64,000 nucleotides of DNA from Paenibacillus bovis (GCF_001421015.2 NZ_CP013023.1:4767001-4831000); one strand, 5' to 3'; shown: positions 16,579-25,625, counted from the first letter of the stretch. Notes: generated by a model not told the origin, from the sequence alone. Translations and numbers: made by a program.

Positions 16579-16746
16579 TATGGTACAAGCCTCCATCCGG
16601 ATAAATATGCAGAAGCATGTCCTGCTAAGATATCCTCATCTTAGCATAGTTGTATAGAGCACACTAGAAATTGCAACCGTACCAGCTAGCCGCTACTAGA
16701 TAGATAGTGACCGGCAAAAGCAGTTATGTAAGTCCCTAAATGCACG

Positions 16747-16804
16747 AAAACCCTTCTGTCTCACCTGTGTATGCAATCATCAGGTGAATGTCAGAAGGGT
16801 TTTT
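16747..16804 (-). terminator. two-tier terminator for the AT-rich orphan gene
   Basis: Outer arms AAAACCCTTCTG and CAGAAGGGTTTT enclose an inner pair TCACCTG/CAGGTGA, followed by a T-run on both strands. It lies just beyond the stop of the orphan gene at 16827. Confidence 0.8.
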
Positions 16805-16826
16805 CTCGTAATCGTACTACCATTGC

Positions 16827-17258
16827 TCAATAGCTTTCTTCCCAAGGATTGAACATTTCGTGTTTGAAGTAAGTGGTATCTGCTGCTTTTTCTTCCCAGT
16901 TCCACATTTTTTGGCTTGCTTTTTCGATCTCTTCGTTTTTGATTTCACGGATTTGATCAAGGATAGTGTAGTCTTTACCTTGTTCTGTTTGGTGTTCCCA
17001 GATGACGAACATGATGCTGTCCAGGCTATCACCGTAGCCAACAATGTTTACTTTACCGGCGTGATCATTCAGACCTACATTGAAGAAATCATTAGTAACG
17101 ATGTATTTGTCATTTTCCATGTGGTAGATTGCTGCCCATTGTTCTGCTTCATTGGTACCTTTTGCTGTTTCTGTGCTTTCTACGAAACGGAACCAACCTC
17201 CGGATACCGGCTTTGCTTTCTCCATAATTTTCACGTCAGTCAGTTGATTGTAATTCAT
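16827..17258 (-). CDS. hypothetical protein in AT-rich surroundings
   Basis: 143 residues, soluble and acidic, with AAGGGGG 8 bases before the ATG. It has several Trp and Tyr residues (GGWFRFVES, QWAAIYHMEND, KMWNWEEKA). No signal peptide or family I can name. Its codon use is visibly more AT-rich than its neighbours and it borders an ~800-base AT-rich non-coding tract, so it may have been acquired. A dedicated terminator follows it, which argues that it is a real gene. Confidence 0.65.
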   Translation of the reverse strand: MNYNQLTDVKIMEKAKPVSGGWFRFVESTETAKGTNEAEQWAAIYHMENDKYIVTNDFFNVGLNDHAGKVNIVGYGDSLDSIMFVIWEHQTEQGKDYTILDQIREIKNEEIEKASQKMWNWEEKAADTTYFKHEMFNPWEESY

Positions 17259-17261
17259 AGG

Positions 17262-18020
17262 TTAGTCCCCCTTAGTTTATGTTCATCATTGGTTTTGGTT
17301 AGTTGTGGATGTATCGATTCGTTCATTGCGTCTTTGTGCTTGTTAATTAGTTTATCGGTAAATTCTGCAAATTATTTATAGCATTTTCCTTCGATTCGCG
17401 TTTTTCCGACAATTTATTTAACGTTTTGCGTTTTTGTTGTTGTCCTAAGTATGCCTCAAGTACCACTAATCCTACAATAGGAAATGGTTCTTAATACTTA
17501 ATAGTAATTGATCATGCACATCCTACTATTTTCCGGTACAGCCGGGATTGCGTAATTACTATATTTTTAACCAGAGAGAATTGAATAAATCCGAAAACCC
17601 TAATTTAATCAAATTTAATACAAATTTACCAGTAAAAAGAGACTTTTTGGACGTACAGTCCAGGATCTATACCTATTTATTCGCCAGTATTGGGAATTTG
17701 GGTTACCATAAACAGCTATATTCCGCAAAAAATCCTAGGCCTGCTGCGTATTCCTATTCCTACCCTTGGATTATTATCTATAGACGTGACGTAAAAAAGC
17801 TAGAAACCACTCCTTAATGTAGAGCATTAATTCGCTAAAAATCTAATGGTTTTGCTGATTGTAGGAAGCTTTTTGCAGAGAACGGCTCGACTTTCAGGAT
17901 ATTTATGAAGGGACATAGGAAAGCTGTAGTCACCCGGGAATACTGCAGCAAAGAATGACTTCGTTTTGGATGATCCATGAATAGCCATTGATAGATTTAT
18001 TTCCACATCGAATATTTTTT
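17262..18020. other. AT-rich tract without a supported gene
   Basis: About 760 bases with many A/T runs. Short open frames at 17548-17817 and 17827-18045 lack ribosome sites and have unusual composition, so I do not call them. The part next to 17260 should hold the promoter of the orphan gene. No repeats or RNA structure stood out. Confidence 0.6.
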
Positions 18021-18029
18021 TGAAAATAT

Positions 18030-18078
18030 ATGTTGCCAACCACACATATATCGTTTATATTTATGTTGCCGGCAACAT
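18030..18078 (+). promoter_or_regulatory. promoter with palindromic operator for the oxidoreductase
   Basis: TTGCCA (18033-18038), a 17-base spacer and TATATT (18056-18061) form the promoter. Directly after the -10 lies the perfect 16-bp palindrome ATGTTGCCGGCAACAT (18063-18078), and its left half ATGTTGCC also occurs at 18030-18037 over the -35, exactly 33 bases away. A repressor bound at both would close the promoter. The MarR-family gene downstream is the obvious candidate regulator. Confidence 0.7.
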
Positions 18079-18105
18079 TTCATCCAAAAAAAGGAGACTA
18101 CTATT

Positions 18106-19041
18106 ATGAACTCATCTAGCATGCAAGCTGTTTTTGTCCCGCAATACGGAGATGCCGCTGTTCTCGATCTTCGCTCTGTCGCCAAGCCACATCCGCAAGA
18201 AGGCGAAGTGCTCGTACGGATTGCCTACGCTGCTGTTATCCCGCTTGATTGGAAAATCCGCAATGGCTGGTTGGAAGAAGTTTTCCCTGTCTCTTTTCCC
18301 TATATACCTGGATTCTATGCTTCGGGAATTATCGAATCGGTCGGCGACAGTGTAAGTGGCCTGCAACGTGGTGACCGGGTATTCGGCGATATACGCGATT
18401 CATATGCACAATATGCGACCACTCCAGCAGAGTCGCTGGTTAAGCTACCTGATTCGATCCCTCTAGAACAGGCAGCAGCTATCAAAGCCGGTGCAGACTC
18501 GGCTTGGAAAGCATTGTTTACGGAAGGCAATCTGCAAAGCGGACAAACCGTGCTGGTCCATGCCGCTGCAGGCGGTGTTGGTCAGGTCGCCGTTCAGCTC
18601 GCCAAATGGAAAGGTGCTACTGTAATTGCGACTGCTTCGGAAGATAATATTGAATTTGTGAAATCTCTCGGTGCTGACCGGATCATCAATTATCGCAGCG
18701 AAGACTTTGGGCAGCTCGTTCAGGATGTCGATCTTGTCGTTGATACGGTCGGCGGCGATACGGAGCAACGTTCATGGGGTGTACTGCGAAAAGGCGGGAT
18801 TCTCGTCTCCCTCGTCGGCGACCCTGACGAACAGCAGGCTGCTGCTCACGATGTAACAGCGAAGTTCAACACTGCTTTTCCTACCCGTGACGACCTGCTG
18901 CAGATTGTTGATCTGATTGCAGACGGCACGCTGAAGATCGAAACGGGTCGCCTTTATCCACTGACTGAGGCTTCAGAAGCACAACGGTTCAGCGAAAGCC
19001 GCCGAGGAAGAGGACGGATTCTGCTGGATCCACAGATGTAA
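18106..19041 (+). CDS. NADP-dependent oxidoreductase (quinone oxidoreductase-like MDR family)
   Basis: 311 residues of the medium-chain dehydrogenase/reductase superfamily without the zinc-binding cysteines. PLDWKIRNGW, GFYASGIIESVG and GDRVFGDIRDSYAQY form the GroES-like part, and VLVHAAAGGVGQVAVQLAKWKGATVI (in part) is the nucleotide-binding Rossmann motif. Such enzymes reduce quinones or alpha,beta-unsaturated carbonyls with NADPH. AAGGAG precedes the ATG. The start is confirmed by the promoter and operator just upstream. A terminator and then a MarR-type regulator follow, suggesting induction by electrophiles or quinones; the inducer is inference. Confidence 0.88.
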   Translation: MNSSSMQAVFVPQYGDAAVLDLRSVAKPHPQEGEVLVRIAYAAVIPLDWKIRNGWLEEVFPVSFPYIPGFYASGIIESVGDSVSGLQRGDRVFGDIRDSYAQYATTPAESLVKLPDSIPLEQAAAIKAGADSAWKALFTEGNLQSGQTVLVHAAAGGVGQVAVQLAKWKGATVIATASEDNIEFVKSLGADRIINYRSEDFGQLVQDVDLVVDTVGGDTEQRSWGVLRKGGILVSLVGDPDEQQAAAHDVTAKFNTAFPTRDDLLQIVDLIADGTLKIETGRLYPLTEASEAQRFSESRRGRGRILLDPQM

Positions 19042-19144
19042 ATTTCCATACATGCCTCTTGTTGCAAACAGTCTGGAATGAGGCGGGAATAGACGGTATG
19101 ATAGAAGCAGCAGGACCGTATACCCTGTAAGTAAAAAACATAAG

Positions 19145-19175
19145 CAAAAAAAGGGAAGCTCCCTGCTTCCCTTTT
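19145..19175 (+). terminator. terminator between oxidoreductase and MarR gene
   Basis: GGGAAGC and GCTTCCC around a 5-base loop with A-run before and T4 after. It should stop most transcripts from the oxidoreductase, leaving the regulator at a low read-through level or with its own weak promoter. Confidence 0.75.
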
Positions 19176-19209
19176 GCGCACTTTTGTGCCGAAACGAAGG
19201 AGAGATTCA

Positions 19210-19818
19210 ATGAACCACGAGCCATTCCCATTATCCGGATCGATCGGACGCAATCAGTCGAGCCATTCGGCGCATTCTGCAGCTTCCGATCCGTCCAAAA
19301 CAGTTTCTGCAGCTGATCCAGACCCTGTTCTAAAAAATACTGAGCCGGATGCTTCTGCCGGGTCTGATCCCAGCCGTGAATTCAGTGCCAGCGCACAGTT
19401 TCCCGTTAGCTTTGCTGTTTTTGCGCTCGGCCGTTCGCATCGTGCATTGGCATCACAGCTGCTGCGCGAAATCGGCTTGTTCCCGGGTCAGGAAATTTTA
19501 CTGTTCCAGCTCTGGGATCAAGACGCCCAATCCCAGAACAGTCTGGGACGCGCGCTCCGGCTAGACCACTCCACTGTCGCCAAGTCCGTCAAGCGCCTGG
19601 AAGAAGCTGGCCTCGTCAGCCGCTCTCGCTCCAAAGAAGACGGTCGCGTTACGCTCGTATCGCTAACCGACGCTGGACGTGCACTGCAGGAGCAAGTCAC
19701 CGATGTCTGGCGCAGCGTGGAAGAAGCGACGACCGAATGCCTGACGCAGGAAGAAATGCAAACACTGACGCAACTGGCGCTGAAAGTTGCAGCGAATGCA
19801 GATCGGCATTTAAAGTAA
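19210..19818 (+). CDS. MarR-family transcriptional regulator with disordered N-terminal extension
   Basis: 202 residues from an ATG with AAGGAG upstream. The MarR winged helix is at about residues 70-170: LLREIGLFPGQEILLFQLW, then LGRALRLDHSTVAKSVKRLEEAGLVSRSRSKEDGRV (in part) with the recognition helix and the beta-wing DGR. Unlike typical MarR proteins of ~145 residues it has ~65 extra N-terminal residues rich in Ser, Ala, Asp and Pro that look disordered. It probably binds the ATGTTGCC palindrome in front of the adjacent oxidoreductase gene. Ligand unknown. Confidence 0.88.
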   Translation: MNHEPFPLSGSIGRNQSSHSAHSAASDPSKTVSAADPDPVLKNTEPDASAGSDPSREFSASAQFPVSFAVFALGRSHRALASQLLREIGLFPGQEILLFQLWDQDAQSQNSLGRALRLDHSTVAKSVKRLEEAGLVSRSRSKEDGRVTLVSLTDAGRALQEQVTDVWRSVEEATTECLTQEEMQTLTQLALKVAANADRHLK

Positions 19819-19884
19819 AACGAACCTAATGAGCTGAATTACGATACTGCCATATACCGCACTCATCCGGAAACATATATAACC

Positions 19885-19928
19885 AAAAAAGCTGTATTCC
19901 TCTGTTTTGCAGGGAATACAGCTTTTTG
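19885..19928. terminator. bidirectional terminator between marR-type gene and mntH
   Basis: AAAGCTGTATTCC pairs with GGAATACAGCTTT, with A- and T-runs on both sides, between two convergent genes. Confidence 0.88.
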
Positions 19929-19992
19929 GGTTGATCATTTTGGAGTTGCGGTTTGGTATTGAGCATAGACCGCATTCAGCTGCTCTATAGAC

Positions 19993-21357
19993 TTAGCCGA
20001 ATGCATGGCCGGTTATTATAATGTAGCCAAGCAGGAACACATTCAGCACTACGATCAGTCCTGTTGCTACCCAGGCAATACTTTTGACTACGGCACCATT
20101 GGCAAATGAACCCATCTTGTTACGGTCGCTGGTGAACTTGACCAGCGGAATTACAGCAAATGGCAGCTGCAGGCTCAGTACGACCTGACTCCACAGCAGC
20201 AAATCTCCGGTGCCACTGGAACCGTACAACCAGGTCACCACAAAGGCAGGGATCACAGCCAGCAGGCGTGTAATAATCCGGCGCAGCACTGGTGAAATAC
20301 GCAGCTGCACGAATCCCTCCATAACAATCTGACCAGCCAGTGTACCCGTAATGGTCGAATTCTGACCCGATGCCAGCAAAGCGACAGCGAACAGCGTACT
20401 GGCGATTCCTACACCCAGTGTCGGACTGAGCAGCTCGTAGGCGCCTTCTATCTCCGATACCTGCAGACCATGCCCATAAAAAGCAGCCGCTCCCAGAATC
20501 AGAATCGCCGAGTTGATAATAAAAGCAATTGTCAGCGAGAATACCGAATCCCACCGAGCAAAGCGCACAGCCTCACGGCGGCCTGCCTCATCCCGCTTGT
20601 ACTGGCGGGACTGAATAATAGAAGAATGCAGATACAGATTATGCGGCATGACGGTGGCACCGAGAATACCCAGAGCCACAAACAGCATACCCGAATTGGT
20701 GACAACCTCCAGCTTCGGCACATATCCGCCGAAGATCGCTGCCACATCTGGACGGGCAGCAATCATTTCAAAAATAAATACAACGAAGATTGTAGCGATC
20801 AGTACGATAACGATCGACTCGATAATGCGAAAGCCCTTTTTCTGCAGCAGCAGAAGCAGCAGGACATCCAGCGTTGTGATAACAATACCCCATAGCAGCG
20901 GAATACCGAACAGCAGATTCAGCGCGATCGCCGAGCCGATCACCTCGGCCAGATCGGTTGCGATAATCGCCAATTCCGTCAGAATCCAGAGAAAGACGGC
21001 CATCTTTTTGCCAGTCGCGTCACGAGTTGCCTGTGCCAGATCCTTGCCGGTGACTATCCCTAGCTTGGCAGCCAGCGTCTGGAGCAGCATCGCGACCAGA
21101 CTGGACAGCAGCACGACCGACAGCAGTGTGTATCCGAACCGCGAACCGCCAGCGATCGACGTCGCCCAGTTCCCCGGGTCCATATAACCGACTGCGACCA
21201 GCGCACCCGGTCCGGCAAAAGCAAAAAACTTGCGCCAGAATCCGGCATTTTGCGGGATACTGACCGTATTATTGACTTCTTCCAAACTGATAGAAGAGCT
21301 GCTGCGCAGCCAGCTCCGTTTGGCTGCAGGCTGTTCTATTTCAGTATTCGTATCCAT
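19993..21357 (-). CDS. mntH: Nramp-family manganese/divalent metal importer
   Basis: 454 residues with about eleven membrane segments. GPGALVAVGYMDPGNWATSI contains the DPGN metal-binding motif of helix 1, and ATVMPHNLYLHSS contains the MPH motif of helix 6; both are diagnostic of Nramp proton-coupled Mn2+ importers in the cytoplasmic membrane. The N-terminus is an ordinary charged tail. A palindromic site inside the promoter suggests manganese-responsive (MntR) repression. The leader is about 115 bases. It is a single-gene unit with a strong terminator. Confidence 0.95.
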   Translation of the reverse strand: MDTNTEIEQPAAKRSWLRSSSSISLEEVNNTVSIPQNAGFWRKFFAFAGPGALVAVGYMDPGNWATSIAGGSRFGYTLLSVVLLSSLVAMLLQTLAAKLGIVTGKDLAQATRDATGKKMAVFLWILTELAIIATDLAEVIGSAIALNLLFGIPLLWGIVITTLDVLLLLLLQKKGFRIIESIVIVLIATIFVVFIFEMIAARPDVAAIFGGYVPKLEVVTNSGMLFVALGILGATVMPHNLYLHSSIIQSRQYKRDEAGRREAVRFARWDSVFSLTIAFIINSAILILGAAAFYGHGLQVSEIEGAYELLSPTLGVGIASTLFAVALLASGQNSTITGTLAGQIVMEGFVQLRISPVLRRIITRLLAVIPAFVVTWLYGSSGTGDLLLWSQVVLSLQLPFAVIPLVKFTSDRNKMGSFANGAVVKSIAWVATGLIVVLNVFLLGYIIITGHAFG

Positions 21358-21478
21358 ATTTTCTCTCCCTCACTTCTCTTACGCCTGGTACGGCTTGATT
21401 CCTGAATGATTTCAGCAGGTTCTCTATGTTGGTCTTGCCAGATGTACGGTTGCAATTTATACATATGCTTCTGAACAT

Positions 21479-21507
21479 ATTTTGCACTCGTGCAACTTAT
21501 TTGTCAA
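21479..21507 (-). promoter_or_regulatory. mntH promoter with MntR-like operator in the spacer
   Basis: On the minus strand TTGACA (21502-21507), 17 bases, then CAAAAT (21479-21484). The spacer holds the palindrome TTGCAC-GA-GTGCAA (21482-21495). Its spacing and TTTGCA-type arms resemble MntR sites of Bacillus mnt genes; bound protein would occlude RNA polymerase. Confidence 0.6.
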
Positions 21508-21689
21508 TAGCTAACCTTTATGGATAAGAGCAATTTAAAATTAAAATAACACTCCGTTGTTCCCCGATACGAACTCCATTATTACATTTAACCAATCCAT
21601 GTCTTTTTGGTTCATTTTTGCTATAGATCCTGTTGTTCATTCCCATCTGAGTGTAGAGAGGGTACTGGAAAGAGATGGACAGAATGGTG

Positions 21690-21820
21690 GATGGGTGCCT
21701 CAACCACTCCAGAAAGGAATAAGGGAATGTACTCCGGTTAAGCCTGAAGATCTTTTTATAGAAGGAGAAAAGGAAGATCTCCAGGTTTAACCGAAGTGAG
21801 CGGTCAAATCCTTTGCTAGA
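21690..21820. repeat. long-palindrome element, copy R1
   Basis: CAACCACTCC-AAAG-AATAAGGG at 21701-21725 matches copy R2 (49966-49990) at 22 of 25 bases. Inside, CGGTTAA (21735-21741) pairs with TTAACCG (21787-21793), then CCT with AGG and AGATCT with AGATCT. On the right CTTTGC (about 21811-21816) recalls the outer arm of R2, but the outer stem is decayed. CTCCGGTTAAG..TGAAGATC in R1 also matches R3 read on the other strand (19 of 21 bases). No gene overlaps it. Confidence 0.7.
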
Positions 21821-21876
21821 GCGCCTGCTGTATTCACTCGAACGATCAACGATCCTGTATTCCTTCTCATACGGTC

Positions 21877-21928
21877 AAAGAACGCTTTCCCGCCATTGCA
21901 TCATAATGCCGGGAAAAGCGTTCTTTTT
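21877..21928 (+). terminator. orphan terminator downstream of R1
   Basis: AAAGAACGCTTT(C)CCG and CGG(G)AAAAGCGTTCTTTTT form a strong stem with a plus-strand T-tail. No plus-strand gene precedes it for over 2 kb, since mntH runs the other way, so it would terminate either a non-coding transcript through R1 or spurious transcription ahead of the dipeptidase. Confidence 0.75.
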
Positions 21929-22071
21929 ACCGAATCTGCCTTTCGATAAACTTGCAGTTTTATTGCCGCCTCCAAAAGTAGTACAATAAGAGGCATAACG
22001 CGTTTTATTCCATCCATTCGTAAGGATGTTCATGAACACGATACACTACATTCGAGGAGGACGATTCATTT

Positions 22072-23427
22072 ATGAGTTATGCTACATATTTTCAGGAAAA
22101 TCGCGAACAGCATTTGGCTGAACTAAAAGAGTGGTTGTCTATTCCGAGTATCTCCGCCCTGTCCGAGCACAAACCGGATATGCTGCGTGCTGCCGAGTGG
22201 CTGGCAGCTACCCTGACCCGTGCCGGTCTGGAAAATGTAAAAGTTAACGAAACCGCCGGTCATCCGATCGTAACAGCAGATCATCTGCATGCACCGGGCA
22301 AACCGACTGTTCTCGTATATGGACACTATGATGTGCAACCGGTAGATCCACTGAACCTGTGGGAGACGCCTCCATTTGAGCCAACGATTCGCGGCGACAA
22401 GTTGTTCGCTCGCGGCGCTACCGATGACAAGGGCCAGGTATTCCTGCATATCAAAGCCGTAGAAGCAATCCTCAAGCAGGAAGGCTCCCTACCGGTTAAT
22501 ATCAAATTCTGTATCGAAGGCGAAGAGGAAATCTCCAGTGCTAATCTGCCGGGCTTCCTGGAAGCCAACAGCGAAGCACTGGCAGCCGATGCCGTTCTGA
22601 TCTCCGACACTTCCCTGCTCGAGCGCGGCAAGCCGGCGATCAGTACAGGTCTGCGCGGACTGTGCTCGCTGGAAATCGCGATTAACACAGCTAATACCGA
22701 TCTGCATTCCGGTTCCTTTGGCGGTGGTGTTCCCAATGCGCTGCATGCGATGGTGGAACTGCTCGCTACGCTGCACGACCGTGATGGCAAAGTGCTCGTA
22801 GATGGATTCTACGATGATGTACTGCCACTATCCGAAGAGATGCGTGCCGAGTTCGTGAAGCAGGACTTCAACGAGCAGCAGCTGCAGAGCGACCTGGGTC
22901 TTGAAGCGCTGCATGGCGAAGAAGGCTATTCCTTTGTCGAGCGTGTAGGTGCGCGTCCAACACTGGAGCTGAACGGCGTATACGGTGGCTTCCAGGGTGA
23001 AGGCACCAAGACCGTTATTCCTAAAGAAGCCCATGCCAAAATCACCTGCCGCCTGGTCGCTGACCAGAATCCGCAGGATGTACTGGACAAAATCATCACT
23101 CACCTGGAAGCTGTGAAGCCAAATGGTGCCAAGCTGACGATTACACCAGGCGAGAAAGCACGCGCCTTCAACATTGATCCATCCGGCGAACTGCTGCAAA
23201 AAGCGGCTGACGCGTATGCTGCTGTATACGGTACACGTGCCCTGTTCACCAAAGATGGCGGTTCAATCCCGATCGTGGAAGAATTCTCCCGCGTAATCGC
23301 ACCAACTGTTGTACTGATGGGCTTCGGTCTGCCGGATGAAAATCTGCATGCACCGAACGAGCATTTCAATCTGGAGAACTTTGATAAAGGCATGCTGACG
23401 ATCGTCGAGTTCCTGAATCAGGTATAA
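22072..23427 (+). CDS. M20-family dipeptidase
   Basis: 451 residues of the M20/M25/M40 metallopeptidase family. VYGHYDVQPVDPL carries the first zinc ligand and catalytic Asp, GATDDKGQ the bridging Asp, and IEGEEEISS the general-base glutamate with its neighbour. HSGSFGGGVPNAL marks the dimerisation (lid) domain, and LHAPNEHF near the end gives the last His ligand. Cytosolic members cleave dipeptides or related amide substrates; specificity is not predictable. GGAGG precedes the ATG by 11 bases. It stands alone with a bidirectional terminator after it. Confidence 0.92.
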   Translation: MSYATYFQENREQHLAELKEWLSIPSISALSEHKPDMLRAAEWLAATLTRAGLENVKVNETAGHPIVTADHLHAPGKPTVLVYGHYDVQPVDPLNLWETPPFEPTIRGDKLFARGATDDKGQVFLHIKAVEAILKQEGSLPVNIKFCIEGEEEISSANLPGFLEANSEALAADAVLISDTSLLERGKPAISTGLRGLCSLEIAINTANTDLHSGSFGGGVPNALHAMVELLATLHDRDGKVLVDGFYDDVLPLSEEMRAEFVKQDFNEQQLQSDLGLEALHGEEGYSFVERVGARPTLELNGVYGGFQGEGTKTVIPKEAHAKITCRLVADQNPQDVLDKIITHLEAVKPNGAKLTITPGEKARAFNIDPSGELLQKAADAYAAVYGTRALFTKDGGSIPIVEEFSRVIAPTVVLMGFGLPDENLHAPNEHFNLENFDKGMLTIVEFLNQV

Positions 23428-23448
23428 GAAAGATTCCGATAGCTATAA

Positions 23449-23487
23449 CAAAACACCTCATGATCATGTAATCATGAGGTGTTTTTA
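23449..23487. terminator. bidirectional terminator between dipeptidase and oleate hydratase
   Basis: AAACACCTCATGAT pairs with ATCATGAGGTGTTT around a 6-base loop, with T5 on the plus strand, between convergent genes. Confidence 0.88.
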
Positions 23488-23532
23488 TTTGTGTATAAGT
23501 ATCACGAGTGTATGCGGTGAATTCCCTATCGG

Positions 23533-25305
23533 TTAGATAAGATGGGCATCCTTCAACACATCACTGACATACGTGTTTTTCGTTTTGTGAACTAGACCTT
23601 CCATCATTTTGCGTTCAATAAACGGCAGTTCCATTTCTGCCAGCGGAGTCTGATCAGCCAAATAATAGACGGCTTTGGCCAGTGTTCTCAGATCATAGGC
23701 AGAAGCAAATACTTCAGGTACACCTCTCTCCACCTTCAGCAGCTGATACACTGCCTCCATTGCTGTACGAACCGAATATTCGGTTGTAAATACCGTATCT
23801 CGCTCAGTCTCTGCAAAATTACCGATAAAGGCAAGGTTTTGCGAACCATTCGGAACAACCAGAGGACGGTCGTCTGCTTTACGCAGCATAAAGTAGGACG
23901 TGATAAATGGCATATAGACCGGTACACTATGACATGACTGACCGGCAATACGCGGAATATCTTCTTCCGGAACACCCAAATGATACAGCAGCTCCTGTAC
24001 AATTTCCTCGCCGGTACAATTCTCGATCGGCTTCTGTACGTAATTGCCCGGAATGTTGGATAGTAGTCCATACACCCAGGTAATCGTCTGATGATCCTGC
24101 TGCTCCTTGAAATGCGGCTGCCGATGAGTCGCAAAGCTCATCAACCAGTTGGAGTCTTTGATCGTCACGATACCACCGCTGACTATTTTGCCGGTGTGCA
24201 GCTTACGCTTCGTAATCTGTTCCAGATAAGGGGCGATATCTTCATTTTCCCAGGTGATTGTTGCTGATACATACCAGCTTTCGTCCGGCAGATTTTCACA
24301 AAATACAGCAGGATTGCCGAATTCCGGGGATTGTTTGGATATATTTTTCCATAGGTTCCAGCTGCCGCCAAGATCGCGTGTTATCGGTGCAGGCGTATGA
24401 TGATTGCCCTGTGTAGAGCTTTCCGTAATCGACCCATTGGTTACAAAAACCAGATCATTCTCGCTCAGTGCCACTTCTTCGGCCTGGCCACTGCGGGTTA
24501 GCAGCAGCTTACGAGCAGTTTTGGTCTCCCCAGCAATATCTACTATCACGTTATTCACCTGGGTATTATATTGAAAATCCACATTATGATTATGCAAATA
24601 CGATAGCAGTGGCTTGATCAGGGATTCATATTGATTGTATCTGGTAAATTTGAGCGCCGTAAAATCCGGTAGTCCTTCAATATGGTGAACAAAGCGCATC
24701 ACATATCTGCGCATCTCGATAGCTGAATGCCATTTCTCAAAAGCAAACATCGAGCACCAATACAGCCAGAAGTTAGAAGCGAAAAAATCTTCTCCAAATA
24801 CATCTTCGATCCGTTTGTTTTCCAGCTGGTCTTCAGATGTCATGAACAGGGAGATCAGTTCTTTTTGTGCAGTTTTGGATAAGGTAAATTGGCCATCATC
24901 CGGTGTTCTTTCGCCACGCTGATGGATAATTCGGCAGTTCGAGAAATTAGGATCATCATAATTCAGCCAATAGAATTCATCCAGTACCGAAGCATTCTCC
25001 TCTTCCAGCGAAGGAATCGAGCGAAACAAATCCCACAAACATTCAAAATGGGCTTCCATTTCGCGTCCGCCTCTAGTTACAAATCCATCATGCGGCATTA
25101 ACGTACCATCCAGCGATCCGCCTGAAACGGCCAATTCCTCCAGAATATGTACATGTTCCCCTTTCATATACCCATCGCGAATTAAAAAAGCTGCCGCTGC
25201 CAGTCCCGCCAATCCTCCACCTATAATATAGGCAGATTTGCTGTCTACACCTTCCGGCTTTCTGCTGCGTACAAAAGCTTCATAGTTCCCATTCGTATAG
25301 CGCAT
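23533..25305 (-). CDS. ohyA: oleate hydratase
   Basis: 590 residues, the usual size of this FAD enzyme (formerly myosin-cross-reactive antigen). YIIGGGLAGLAAAAFLIRDG near the N-terminus binds FAD; SGGSLDG and GREMEAHFECLWDLF follow as in the family, as do NLAFIGNFAETERDTVFTTEYS and the closing helices. The enzyme adds water to the cis-9 double bond of oleic acid to make 10-hydroxystearate, detoxifying host or environmental unsaturated fatty acids at the membrane face. It is a single-gene unit. No clear operator for a TetR-type regulator was seen. Confidence 0.95.
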   Translation of the reverse strand: MRYTNGNYEAFVRSRKPEGVDSKSAYIIGGGLAGLAAAAFLIRDGYMKGEHVHILEELAVSGGSLDGTLMPHDGFVTRGGREMEAHFECLWDLFRSIPSLEEENASVLDEFYWLNYDDPNFSNCRIIHQRGERTPDDGQFTLSKTAQKELISLFMTSEDQLENKRIEDVFGEDFFASNFWLYWCSMFAFEKWHSAIEMRRYVMRFVHHIEGLPDFTALKFTRYNQYESLIKPLLSYLHNHNVDFQYNTQVNNVIVDIAGETKTARKLLLTRSGQAEEVALSENDLVFVTNGSITESSTQGNHHTPAPITRDLGGSWNLWKNISKQSPEFGNPAVFCENLPDESWYVSATITWENEDIAPYLEQITKRKLHTGKIVSGGIVTIKDSNWLMSFATHRQPHFKEQQDHQTITWVYGLLSNIPGNYVQKPIENCTGEEIVQELLYHLGVPEEDIPRIAGQSCHSVPVYMPFITSYFMLRKADDRPLVVPNGSQNLAFIGNFAETERDTVFTTEYSVRTAMEAVYQLLKVERGVPEVFASAYDLRTLAKAVYYLADQTPLAEMELPFIERKMMEGLVHKTKNTYVSDVLKDAHLI

Positions 25306-25590
25306 AATTATCAGCCTCTTTTCATCAAATTAGACTGCATCGGGTAAATCGCCCTACTTCATATAACTACCTGTCTTTTACGCTTTTGACACGCTTTGGA
25401 TCGTGAACAGGATATAAACATTATTGAATATGGCAGTGATGTGACCGCTATTTATAAATTATCTGACCAAGCAGCTTCATATGCGGTATAACTATATTAT
25501 TTTCACCATACCTATCTGTAATATCAAAATGCAGTTCTTCTATATATATAAAATTCTGTACAAAGCACTTTTATCAAAAATAGGCAATAT
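25306..25590. other. AT-rich gap upstream of ohyA
   Basis: About 285 bases, AT-rich, with no supported gene. It must contain the ohyA promoter, but I could not single out a convincing -35/-10 pair. Confidence 0.4.
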
Positions 25591-25625
25591 AAAACCTCCA
25601 TAACGCAGTCTGCGCCATGGAGGTT
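25591..25625 (-). terminator. terminator of the PatB/MalY gene
   Basis: AAAACCTCCAT pairs with ATGGAGGTT, with an inner CGCAG/CTGCG helix; on the minus strand it ends in TTTTATAT. It lies 37 bases beyond the stop. Confidence 0.8.

Noticed and set aside
17548..17817. Open frame in the AT-rich tract
   Set aside because: No ribosome site, odd composition, and no family resemblance.
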